Positions 24,156 through 35,018 of a DNA stretch of 64,000 nt are shown here, piece after piece. The stretch is from Ephemerocybe angulata. Taxonomy: Eukaryota; Basidiomycota; Agaricomycetes; Agaricales; Psathyrellaceae. The translations under genes and the position numbers were made by a program. Under the pieces are notes generated by a model. It was not told the origin of the DNA, made no database searches, and saw nothing but the letters and a program-made list of their open reading frames with translations. Location: the NCBI GenBank assembly GCA_013368325.1, contig JAACJK010000002.1:682001-746000 (forward strand), in the 5' to 3' direction. Each line of letters begins with the position of its first letter. The first letter of the stretch is position 1.

Positions 24156-24608
24156 CGTGGATGCGACAGGTCTCTTCCTAGGTCCGTCTTTCGTTCTGGG
24201 TAGAGGAACTTTATATGAGAAGGGTTAGGGTACGTGCTCAGTTGTGGGTGAAAGGTTGTGACGATAGTCTATTGGGCTTGCCACGACGTGTCGAACTCAT
24301 GGCTGCTGATTCAGCTTCCACCACGCCGCTCGATAGGGGCTCGTCGCAAATGCATAATTGTATTGACTCCAGCGATTCCGCTCACAGAACCGCGGCCTTG
24401 ATGACCTTGTGGGAGGGGAAATTGATACTCCATAAGTAAGCGCTGGAACTCAGATCTTAGGTGTATCCTCAAGGAAGGGGGCGTAGTCCAAACATGGACT
24501 CGAATCCGTATGTACATGCATATGAGTAACGACATTGCCAGAATGAAAAACAGTAAAGGGTCTTTGCTTTCGACCGAAGCTCTTCTGGGCCATAATCCAT
24601 TACACCTC
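24156..24608. other. MYND1-MYND2 intergenic region
   Basis: A 453-bp spacer between two tandem minus-strand genes: promoter of MYND1 and 3' region of MYND2. Apart from the inverted repeat at 24305-24315 nothing else was recognised. Confidence 0.6.
24305..24315 (-). promoter_or_regulatory. GCTGATTCAGC inverted repeat, MYND1 promoter
   Basis: Perfect 5+1+5 inverted repeat, 150 bp before the MYND1 start codon. The same 11 bases occur 161 and 159 bp before the starts of MYND2 and MYND3. The core TGATTCA resembles bZIP (AP-1/Gcn4-type) sites, which is an inference from similarity only. Confidence 0.6.
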
Positions 24609-26769
24609 CTAGGGGACCCTCGGGGAACTCAGCAAGGTAGACCTGTGTTTTTTACGTCGGTTCGTTAGCCCAGAAAAGTACCCTTATCAGGATGCTTTCA
24701 CATACCTGATAAATCTAGCGACGTTGTAGACGCCTTTATATCTACCCTCGACCATTCGCAGCATCGCGACCATGACGATAAGCACCCCCTTTCCGATGGG
24801 AAGCAGCACTTGTACCAGCCTCGTATCAGGGGGAAGACGCCCGGTCCTGCAATCTTCGATTAGTCGAGAAAGGCGAGGCCATAGCCAAGTCTGAGGCGTC
24901 TCGGTGTTTGCTATACCCCACCACCCTTCTGTATCATGGAGCGGAATAATAGACGTCTTCACCGGTAACAATCCCTGAGATTCGTCAAATTGAAGCATCG
25001 CTTCCTGCGCATTGTGTCCTGGGAGGTGGATAGGGCGTGCTCGTTCGAACATGGCTTCGTTCCCGTTAAACAAGCCGGCTGCCAAGATCTGGTGTAACGC
25101 GCGTGCCCTGTGACTGTACCAACTCTCCAGGGTCTTGGTGCCTGTTTATCATTAGCGAGGCGTGATGTATCAGAAAGTTCAAAGCGGTGATCTTACGTGC
25201 GTAGAACGCAGCTGCAGAGGGACATTCTCTACAGTGCAAACCTATCCAATCATCTCTCTGGCATTCTTCGGAGCAGTACACAACAGAAGAGCAGCCTGAA
25301 CACTGTCTCGGGGCGGAAGGGTTCAGGGTGAGGTCAAATCGAGATTGCCAGCGAATGCACTGGGGGTGTAAGATGCATGTATCAGAGATGGACGAATAGG
25401 GACGTTGTAATAGATAAACTCACCATCTGGTTATCACAGAGAATGGGTGTCTTCGTGTTCCTCAGATACTTTCTGTACTGTATACGGGTCGAAAAGGCGC
25501 TCCATGCCTGTTTGAGCGGGCCTTCATGTAGAATTTGAAGTCGCGGAATACAATCGTTCCTATTGCCGACCGTTTCGATCAGCGCTGCGCAGGCATATAC
25601 GGCTGGGTATGTAGCGTATACAGAGACGAATGTCAGAATGCCTCTCGCGTACCCAGCCGTTGTGTAGTCGTGGGGAGGGATGCGGGAGATTGCACCCAAG
25701 AGAGCTGCGCACAGCTCAGTACTGGAGAGCAATTTCGGGAGATTATGTACCGTTCGATATCTCTGTGCCTGTATGATGGTCACGACAAACATCATTGGCA
25801 ATAAAAGGAGATGCGCATCTCCTCCTGCACGGTCGTATAGGTTGAGGATCGCACAAGTCGTCTCCGTGATAAATTGTGATCGCAGGAGAACGAACCAGAT
25901 CTGGGAACCCTCTGAGGACTTGAGGAGCTCGTAAAGGATACCGAGCGTGTTGCTGAGAATATCTACGCCCAGCTTGTATGGCGAAGCCTTGGAAGCATAT
26001 CGCATCCTTCGCACGGCTGACTTCATGAATCGCGTCGCCGCATGTTCTCTCCGTCCTTTCACCAGCAGATACTGGACAAGGGACTCAACCCCTTCCTCCT
26101 CCAGCAGAACCCTCTGAATTAGCTGCGTCCCTCGACATACGTCAGCCTCCAGCTCCATGACCGGAACTCCCGCTTCGTCCTCGGCAGTCCAGATCCAGAC
26201 GACAGATTCAAGAAATTGTGGAGTATTCAGGAAAAGTGTTCGGATGCGGGGGTCCAGCACCATCAGGTTCACAAGGACGGTAGAATAAAGAAGACTTGTG
26301 TCCGCAGTGAGTGTTTTACTGCGTTTCGCCGCTGCGGTCGTGATTGTGAACCCCAATGGTAGGCAGAACGCCACCCACCGGCATATGCCCCCAACAGACT
26401 CGAGAATCTCCTCCACTGCAGCTTCCTTCCAATCGACCCCAGCATCGATGATGCGCCAGATGTTTGGGATGAGGTACAGGCTGGATGTGGCGTCCTCTGC
26501 TCGCTTCTTGTCCAAAGCCGACGCCTGAGCCCAATCCTTGACTTGGGGAACGAATTCCCATTTCAGCCGCGCCAGCACCAGACGAACACCATCCAAGGTG
26601 CACTGGTCGCTGTGCACCATGTATATTAACGCTTCCATGTCGGTGTCTGACTTCTCCACATCTCCAGACCGTGTACCCTATGTGATTTTGGTATCATTGG
26701 CAATTGCTGATGCTAAGCGCCAAAAAAACACACCTCAGAGAACCTCGATGATCGCCGATTCCTCCGCAT
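24609..26769 (-). CDS. MYND zinc-finger protein, paralogue 2
   Basis: Exons 26769-26734, 26677-25424, 25359-25197, 25141-24706 and 24642-24609 give 640 residues. The 12-codon first exon begins MRRNRRSS and joins the 418-codon second exon in phase 0. The second exon has exactly the same length as in MYND1. The finger reads Cys-x4-Cys across intron 2, then RQCSGC, YCSEEC and His-x3-Cys. The C-terminal domain carries AMLQFDESQG and LWPRLSRL, matching its paralogues. The last intron (donor GTATGT, acceptor ACAG) adds an 11-codon tail. A dispersed repeat starts within about 200 bp upstream. Function is unknown beyond the finger; a scaffold or protein-interaction role is the family norm. Confidence 0.85.
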
Positions 26770-26929
26770 CGTATATTTCCAAGAATTACTCGTGAAGCCT
26801 GAGATGTGAAAGGTTGGAAGGGATCGATAAAGGTAAAATCGGATGGTCCGGTTCCAAGTAAGAAGGATTGGGAGTATATCGGGGTTCTGACCAGCATAGC
26901 GTTTGACGCATGTTGAAATAAGGAAGCAT

Positions 26930-26940
26930 GCTGATTCAGC
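26930..26940 (-). promoter_or_regulatory. GCTGATTCAGC inverted repeat, MYND2 promoter
   Basis: Same 11-bp inverted repeat as at 24305 and 30506, 161 bp before the MYND2 start codon. It falls at the edge of the dispersed repeat, where the copy upstream of the F-box gene has a diverged TTGAGCTCAGC. Confidence 0.6.
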
Positions 26941-27700
26941 TGTCCTCACGCTTAATAGGGGCCAATGAATTTTGGGCGCTTATTTGGGTGCCTCGCCATG
27001 GATCATTTCCAGAAGGTTACGGTTGGCAGGCATATCACAGGGCGGCTCGCGGGAGGCTCGACTGGAGATTAACGAACGTGGTGACCGTCGCGAGGGAGGG
27101 GCTGCAGGGCACGAAGCCGCCGGACGCGGTTGAGCGGGTGACATCATCGTCTCGTCGCTCGACGCTCGCTGCTCTCGTTCGCCTCCGCGAATCCCACTCC
27201 TTTTGCTTCGTATCCCAGCCGTTGTATTCTCAATTTTTGGTGTCAGACAGAACACTAATTGCGCTGTATATATTGGAGCTCGTGGGTGCCTCACGTAGGA
27301 GAACGACTGCAGAACCTGACGGCACAAGACCTGAGATCAAACGTTCCTAATCTTTGGCCCTCATACATTATCACCCTATTTTCAAGATAAAAGACACTCT
27401 GAGCCATCACCAAAGCACATATCATGGCACGCGACTGCCTTCTCAAACCGCCGCAGCGAATCAAGCTCAACCTTCTTCAATTGAATTCCTCCTCGGTGAC
27501 TCTCGAATCTATAAGCTATCATGATTCAGATGTTCTGAACTTGTCGTCCGAGGGCACAGGGCAATTTCTTCTATCTCCGACCTCACATACGGCTCAAGTA
27601 ACGACACAAGTGCGTATTATTCCTGCACACGACCCAATATCGAACGTTCTTAGGCTCCAGGTTTCCTAGGTTCTAAAATCACGCTATGTACTTATCACGA
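26930..27700 (-). repeat. Dispersed ~0.7-kb repeat upstream of MYND gene 2
   Basis: Inverted relative to 6560-7245 and 16560-17245, and diverged from them, so it is an older copy than the 10-kb duplication. It occupies the promoter side of the MYND gene whose start codon is at 26769. The MYND2-MYND3 spacer is 1401 bp against 453 bp between MYND1 and MYND2, and this segment accounts for much of the difference. A small plus-strand frame at 27424-27669 lies inside it and is treated as part of the repeat. Confidence 0.85.
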
Positions 27701-28170
27701 CGAGGCCTAAGTACCGCATGGCACCGACTAACCAACCCAACCAAGTAAAGTGAACTGCCTGAGAGAGGCCCCTCAAGGCGACTCGCACTATCACTCCACC
27801 CGTCCGTCCGCTCCACCCCCGGGCTTACCCAGCAGCGTTGACGCAGAGATTATGGCGAACAACATCTCAACCGCCCTTTCCGAATTCATACTTAGCGCCT
27901 ACCAAACCTTGCGTTAAGTATCCTTACTTACACTCATTACTAGGCTAGTAAGGCGTCCCTCATGTCACTGTGGGGATCATAGTTATAACTAATTACAAAA
28001 ATAATCAAACAAGCAAACGGTGGGTGGCATACTGAGAGTTGTGACGGATAGGGTATCGATAGCACAGCTGTGGTGATACATTCACAGACAAAGAAAGGGA
28101 ATGTGGTTCTACTTCTTCCACGGATCTCTTTGGCAAGGTTCGCCGAAGCGAACAGGTGAGGACCTCGCTA
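27701..28170. other. Intergenic, 3' side of MYND3
   Basis: AT-richer spacer between the dispersed repeat and the MYND3 3' end. No gene recognised. Confidence 0.55.
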
Positions 28171-30347
28171 TCATGGCCGCTTAGACACGGGAGTCTCCCT
28201 GTGGAGCGAAAATGATGTTAGTGGGGACGATGGAGTGTATGCTGCATTGCCAAGTGCTAGATACTCACATGAGTCTGAGGACGCCATACTCTCCTCGGTA
28301 TTTACCGCCCTCGCTCTTCCTTGCTGCCACAAGCAACAAAGCCGTATAGTTGATTCCAACCGCGAACATCACTTGCATGAGCCTCACGTCAGAGGCAAAC
28401 CGTCCTGCCTTATAATCCTCCACCATTTTCGCAACACGCGGCTTCAGCCAAACCTGGGGGGTCTTAAATTTCCCCGCGTTCCACCAGAGTGCGTTAACAG
28501 TCGGATTAACCCTGAGAGGAATGAAGGTTATCCCGTTCCGCGAGAATCCCTGCTTTTCGTCGAAGTGTGGTACGACCTCCTGGGCCGTGTAGCCTGGAAG
28601 CATCCTGGGGCACGCCTCGTCGATCTTCTCCTCAAGCATCCCGTACAACCAAGCCGCCCAGTTAGTATGGAACTGGCGTGTCTTGTGGCTATAGGAGAGT
28701 AGAACTGACTTCGTGCCTTTAACAGTTCCGGCAGTGAGCTTAAGGATCAACACCATGAAACGATCGACGTACGTGTGTGAAAGATTGAAGCAGATTTGCA
28801 TTCCTCCCGATGCAGAGCATTCCAGTCTTCTTTTTGGCATTCTTCACAGCAGTATACCACCGACGAGCACCCTGAGCACTGTCTCGACGCTGATTGCTGG
28901 GAGGTCTCAGCCCGGGCCTGCCACCGTACACACTGAGATAAGAGGTAGGTGTTGAGAAAGGATGGACGTTGGCACAACACGTGTGAGATCACGACGAACC
29001 ATAGGATTATCGCAAATGGTTAGGGAATCCACCATCCGCATCGGCACATAGAATCTGCTCACTTGCAGCGAAAACGAGTCCCAAGTCGTTTTGAAGTTGC
29101 CGGTGTGCCAGTGGAGAGGTGGGTTGTCACCGCATATGTAACGGCGACCCTCTTCTCTCAGGTTTAATATGTGTGCGAGGAGGGATGGGTACACAGCATG
29201 AACTGAAATTAGACTCAAGATCTCCTCTGCGTTTTGAGGAGCATCTTCGTCAGATGGCGGTGTCGAGGTAACGGCAGTGAGGTAGAGCCCCCTAAGTGTT
29301 GGGTTGGCGAGCAAAACCCCGAGTGTGTAGACCGTCCGATCGCTGTAAATTGTGACCATCTGGAATAGGGTTAAAATGGGCCTGAGAAGCGTGTGGATGC
29401 TATTTCCGGCCTTGCTAGAGAGGTCGATGACCCCAAACATGGCCTCCCGAGCAAACTCCAGCCTCCGAAGTAAGATCCAGACCCTGGAGCTGGCAGACGA
29501 CGCAAGAAGTGAGCTCAGTATGGCGAAAATATCTTGTAGCCTGCTGTACCCAATTTCAAACGTCTTAGCGGCCTTGCATACGTGTCGAAGCCTTCGAATT
29601 GTACAGTCGAGGAATCGAAGCATTGAGCGCTTTCCTTGACCTGCCGTCAGCTGTTGAACAAGAAAATCGAGTCCTGATTCCTCCGGGTTGACTGTGCTGC
29701 GGAGGAGGTCAGTGCAATGGCATGTGTCGATCTCCAACTCCATGATTGGGGTCCCTCCCTCCTCCATTTTCCAAATATATATGACCAGATCGACGAATTC
29801 CGGGGTGGAGAGAAGAACTAAACGTATGCGAGGATCGGAGATCAAAAGGTTCCCGAGGACCGCAGAGTGCAGATTGCACGCTTCTTTCGCTGTGTGTCCC
29901 GCTCGGGCAAGCACGGACGTCGTGACCACGAAATTGAACCGAAGGCAAAATGCGGCCCAGCGACATATGCCACCGATAGATTCGAGGACCATCTCCACTG
30001 CAGCCTCATTCCAACCGACTCCGGAATCGATGGCACGAGTTATGTTTGGAATGAGCATGAAGCTGGACGTTGCACATTCCGCGCGCCTTCGATCCAGGGG
30101 GGAAGCCTGCTGCCAATCCTCGATTTGGGGAACGAAATCCCATTTCAGGTTGGCAAGTAGCGTCTCGACGTCCGAAAGACTGCATATGTCGTTCCTCATC
30201 GCCTCCCCAAGTCGTAGTATATTCTGTAAAGATACTATTGGGCTTCCAGGCGCTATACCCTAGGAGCCCATTGTTAATTTCGGATGTTGCTGTAAACGCC
30301 CCACTTTGACATACCGCGTTGATTCCGGGTCCCCGATTTCTCGGCAT
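28171..30347 (-). CDS. MYND zinc-finger protein, paralogue 3
   Basis: Exons 30347-30315, 30259-29000, 28932-28773, 28716-28269 and 28198-28171 give 642 residues. The start exon reads MPRNRGPGINA, close to MYND1, and joins the 420-codon helical domain in phase 0. The finger is Cys-x4-Cys (split by the intron), RQCSGC, YCCEEC and His-x3-Cys. The exon after the finger joins in phase 1 at the same Arg codon as in the other paralogues, and the last intron is again phase 2. The C-terminal domain has VVPHFDEKQG and LKPRVAKM. Tandem with MYND1 and MYND2 on the same strand, it implies local duplication. No catalytic domain is visible. Confidence 0.85.
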
Positions 30348-30505
30348 CGTCTATATGTAACTCGTGTCTTCACACTGCACAGGTTTGGAGATGGTTTGAG
30401 CGCTTGGTCAAGGAGGCAGAGTCGGAAGGCTCGGGACAACTTGGAACGACAGCGTAGTTCTACGCCAAACACAGACGGACAACAAACGGGCCGTCACTCC
30501 ACAAA

Positions 30506-30516
30506 TGCTGATTCAG
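30506..30516 (-). promoter_or_regulatory. GCTGATTCAGC inverted repeat, MYND3 promoter
   Basis: Third copy of the 11-bp inverted repeat, 159 bp before the MYND3 start. The surrounding promoter sequences of the three genes otherwise show little similarity, which makes the conserved position stand out. Confidence 0.6.
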
Positions 30517-31839
30517 CCGCCCTTACGACCTCTCAACCCCCGATAACGCCGATTATAGGAGTCCGAACCAACCGACACAACTTGAAAGCAGCATATATTC
30601 TTTGATTGTTTAGCAGTCCAGCTGCCGACAGATAAGTATCGAGGTAGACAGTATGAACTTAAGCTCGATATAAACACAAGGTTGAGCTTGAACTTGGATT
30701 CCTTGAGTTCAAAGACTATAACCCAGGTCTCTGTAGCATTGGTTACCTCACAGCCGAACTGTATCCTTAAGTAAATTGCGCTCGATGTGGCTTAATACCT
30801 ATTGACACGATGATCTTGAGGACCCTGAGCCCAAGAACCCTTAGGATGGAGTGGCACACGCATCGTCCTTGATGCTTCAGGCTACTCTCTAAATTCAGTT
30901 GTGAGCCAGCTGATATTATTTGGCAATGCGAGTTTCAAAGAATCTTAATCACTCGTGGAAAGCGGAACATGCGACCAGGAAACCTACCCATATCCAGACG
31001 AGACTTATGCACATGGGCGCTTATAATAAGCGCCAGCTTGCGACCCAAGTCTTCATCTCAACCCCAAGATATAACATCTGTAAGGCCGACAGCACAACCT
31101 GCTACCTAAAATATTCGCCCTTGTGCCAACACCTTCTTATAAAACAGGGGGCTGGTGTAGAGAGTATACAAGAGCACTGGTGAAGAATGAGAAATCAAGA
31201 TTCAAGACAGCGGATTATAACCCAAGACATCTACGCACTAGCAACACACAGGGTATGTACTCTCAGGATAGCAGCGTATATACCCTCAGCACAGCAGGGT
31301 ATATACCCTCTCAAATCTGACAAATGTCGAGTCATAGTTGTGCATGATGACTCGCGAGCCACCTCTGGAGACTAAAGTGAAGACCGGAGTCCGATCGCAC
31401 CGCATTTTCCCAAATTCACGCCAAAATCTCAAATAGGGCGCTCTAAGACCCACTACCTTACGGTAACAGGTATCAACACCCATACTACACGAGGTAAGGC
31501 ACACTCCCAGAATTGGCGCACATCTTCGTCGTACACCAATAACGATTGAAATCGCATGTGATGAACAGCGGTAATAGCTATATGGGACACCGGGTAGTAA
31601 TAGTATAGTATACCCAAAGCTACTACGAGGAGAAACCTTTCTAATTACTTTACGCGTTGTGTCAGCACACGATGCGAGCTGCTTTCGACAAACACCAGTA
31701 GTATGAACTCACAATAGCGCTAGTTATGAAAAAGGTCGACACGGAGCTTGCTGTTGATGTGGTACTTTGCACCAGCTTTGGAAGTAGTATAGGTCCTGCA
31801 GCTGTCCGTAATCTCGCGAATCGAATTTGCTGCATCCTT
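30517..31839. other. Gene-poor stretch with palindromes
   Basis: No gene recognised. A perfect palindrome with 9-base arms (GGCGCTTAT and its complement, one base between) lies at 31016-31034. A short tandem of GTATATACCCTC units occurs at about 31270-31303 and contains the palindrome GGGTATATACCC. Confidence 0.6.
31016..31034. promoter_or_regulatory. Perfect GGCGCTTAT palindrome
   Basis: Two 9-base arms around one A. Its half-site GGCGCTTA recurs in other non-coding parts of the window (see findings). Related imperfect palindromes lie at 21593-21610 and 32742-32759. A role is unknown. Confidence 0.4.
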
Positions 31840-32189
31840 CTATGTTACACAAGCGTTGGCGTCACCACACAGGTTGGCTGAAAATGAACGCAAGGAGTGT
31901 CAGACATGGTCGAAAATTTGAGCACGAACATCAGCCCGGAACTTACCTGCCGCGCTCTCGCGCTGCCAGATCTTGGTGCAGCCATCTATCCTGCCTTTGC
32001 TCTGGCACGCAAAGCTACTCGGAGAGCCCTCCATTCGGTTTACTATGAGGCAGCAACCGAAGATGGCTGGGGAGGCCTCGGGTGGCTCGCAGGGGTTGGC
32101 GTCGGCGCGAGCCTCGAGAGTGGTCGCTTCAGAGCCCACAGTGCTGCAGCTGTATGGCCAATTTGGACAGTAGGCGTTTGTGCACGACA
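31840..32189 (-). CDS. Possible small cysteine-rich protein, 5' end missing
   Basis: Two minus-strand exons, 32189-31947 and 31877-31840, join in frame over an intron with GTAAGT donor, CTGAC branch site and TTTCAG acceptor. They end at a TAG. The peptide has ten cysteines including one Cys-Cys pair and an LEARADAN segment of the kind often seen near processing sites in fungal secreted proteins. The first exon starts at a plausible acceptor (branch-like CTGAC, then CACCAG) just after an in-frame stop, so an upstream exon with start and signal peptide is expected. I could not find one. It may be a degraded gene. No family was recognised. Confidence 0.35.
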
Positions 32190-35018
32190 CTGGTGTCTAC
32201 ACGTCCATATGTCTCCACGTCAGATACTGAGATAGGACACACGATCGGAATGTACTATGCCCGGCACTCGAGTTGAATTGAGTGGGCTTAAACCAATCCG
32301 TGCCTGGTATTAGTGAGAAAAAATGCCCTTCGCGGCAGTAGAGCGACAGAAATGACGAAGGTCTTTCATGTTGGAGTAAGCAATCTGAGGTCCACTTGAC
32401 CAGCTTTCCCTATCTACTTGTACGAAGATTTCGGAAATGCTCATGGATGAAGGCGTGCTCTCTACACCTATAGGGAACTACCCTCGTTATGTCATTCGTT
32501 GCTTAATAAGGCTAAATAGTCTTGATTTTCTGGGCTCGACATTGCTGGATGCAGTATGATCGCCCTGATCCAGTGATTGTTAAGCTGACGCTGTTAGCGG
32601 TCGTCAACTTTGACATATCGCTCTCATCTTTCCCTTTCCGTATTAATTTCCCGCAGAAAAGACTCATATGTAATATCTCATAAGCATCGCTAAATGGATA
32701 GACCACACTCTCTTAGCCCAAGACTCGGACGTTACTGCTTGGGCGCTTAATCAGGCGCCGTCGGTGTTCAATGACGATCTACGTCAGCTGGGCGCACGGG
32801 ATGTTAAATTCTTCTCTATCTGATTCTACTATAGCAGAAACAGCATCTATTAGGATGGAATAGCTCATACGATGAACATCTCTGTTGCATTCTAACAATG
32901 GGCTTCGCTTCAGGTCAATGACTAGTTGCGGGTGGCCCATCTTAGACAAGCAATAGGCGATTTCTCGCCGCACAGGGGAGATGGTAATCTGGTAAGCCAT
33001 CGAGGTGCATAAAAGTAAGCACGTTCCCAAGGACCCCTGGGAACCTGTCGTCAATTTTTCTCATTCCCGCCCCTTGGAACCCATAATGAAAGAAGTGGGG
33101 CTTGACAGGTCGCATGAACCCCCATTTCATTTTGCGTTTTGAGTATCTGGCCCGTGCTTCCTTGCTTGCTTCGCGGGTTCGAAGCACGGTTCGCGTGCTA
33201 TTGGCGCCGATCCTTCCACTATCGGAGGTCTACCTTGCCCAATGCCCATGATGGCAATAGGCAGCGACGACAGTGCACGGATCACTTGACCGAGGGTTCG
33301 CGATTATGTCAAATCTCATATCATATCATATCTGCCACACGTCGAAGTTGTTGTCTTTCTGCATGAAGCGCTGTCACTGTGCAACGGATAGAAGAGGACC
33401 GGGGGTCGTAGCACGCGGACCCTGGAGTGGGAGTCCGTAATGCGGTCGATATCTGAGATGAAGAGAAAATGGGGTATGTGTCGGACCGCATTACGAGCGC
33501 CTCTTTGTGCTTGATCAGGTCCGCCAGGGTCGCACATACGAGTTCCAGCGAATTGAAAAAGCACTACCCGGCGAAGCACATCTGGACCTCGAAGTGGCGT
33601 TTGCGTGATGCTCTTCGAATCCGCCTTGATTGGACGCTATCTGTAAGCACTGGGCGCCATCACGCCGAGGACTGACCCCTCTGGTGAGAGAGTTTTCACA
33701 GATCAGTGAGCTCTAGGCAGGGTCTGTAGAGAGATTCTGAGTGTATGAGCTGCAAGGAGGAAGAAGATGACAGTCCTACGGACCGATCCATTTGGCGAAC
33801 CCAACGGAGAGCCGGAGTATGCGGTGCTCTGGGTCTGTGTTCGTGATCGAATCTACTGAGGCACTTGCGCTCTCCCTCCGCTACTTCGTTGACATTCCGT
33901 GCATGTGTGCGTCTCGAAAAGCATAGAGTACCGTGCCTTACCATTCTACCAGTGCCATGGTCTCACAATGCGCGTCACCGCCCTCCTTTTCTGCAAAGAT
34001 GTTCCCAGGCTATCCAAGATAGCAAGGGCGTACTGTGCTGATGAATATGAGGTCAAGGTCAAATGACGAGTATACCGAGTCAGAGCCTCCCAGGTATGTG
34101 AGGATGCTTACGCAGTGCTGCGTCGAAGTACAGCTACTGCAGTGATGAAATTAAGTCTGCTGGGAGATTAATTTCTGAAGTACCACAAGTATACGACAAA
34201 TATGAAGTCGAAGTTTGCATGTCCTATCACACTGTATGGAAAGGTCTACAATGCGGGAGAAGCTTCGAAGGGTCCTCGTAAGCCAAATGAATAGAGCGAC
34301 GCCTACCTGTGATCATGCCGCAATTGCACACCCCACAATATGTGTCGTATAGAAGCTGACATACCTTCTAAGCACACTGACTATGCTGGTTAGAAGCGCA
34401 ACGGGTACCTAATTCGAAGCTGATCGCAGGCTAATGGTGCCATTGTTAATCGCCGGCTGACCCGGAAAACAGTGCGAGCTTCGAAATGTGACACAGGAAT
34501 AGGGCTAGCGGAAGTACGCAAGCACCGTGCTCGTCTTCTGCAAGTCAGACTGACGATGCTGTTGTTGAGTCAAACCATGCACATAGGTCTCTCCTAGGCG
34601 CTTCATCTATTCTACCGCCGAACCGAGTACGAGATAGTAATTAGAGAGACCGATTCTCTGCCCCTTCTGGTCACATCGTAATAGCAATGCATTGAAAGCC
34701 TCAGATCACAGCCCATTTTGGGAGAACGCGTGGACACGCCGACACAAGTAGATAGAGAGAAACAGCCCCCTTGATTACTCAATGACAGCTTAGCGTTTGA
34801 AGACAATCAACAAAGAATGACCAGTATTGTAGACCGGAAAAGACCTGGCCGAGAAATTGGCGCCGAACAAGAATAGAATGAGCTGAGGAGATGTGAATCA
34901 GTCAAGCAGTCGGAAGGTAATGAGTTACTTGTCAGGGTTGTAACGTGGTAGCGGCCTACGTACCATCGATCCCAGGAATGGATGATCAGGAGGCCGAGGT
35001 CTTCGGTAGAGCTCGACT
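32190..35018. other. Gene-poor 2.8-kb stretch
   Basis: No supported gene. A minus-strand frame at 32779-33054 encodes a protein-like sequence but lacks a start, splice context and family. An imperfect GGCGC palindrome is at 32742-32759. The rest is AT-richer sequence without recognised repeats. Confidence 0.55.

Noticed and set aside
24485..24515. GACTCGAATCC resembling a tRNA T-arm
   Set aside because: No matching acceptor, D-arm or anticodon stem on either strand.
27424..27669. 81-codon plus-strand frame starting MARDCLL
   Set aside because: Lies entirely within the dispersed repeat on its opposite strand, and no family was recognised.
31897..32235. 112-codon plus-strand frame
   Set aside because: Antisense to the cysteine-rich mini-gene, which has matching splice signals and an even cysteine count.
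32779..33054. Minus-strand frame with protein-like composition
   Set aside because: No ATG with context, no connecting exons and no recognised family; possibly a relic.
33165..33200. GGGTTCGAAGCAC resembling a tRNA B box
   Set aside because: No A box at the right distance and no foldable acceptor stem.
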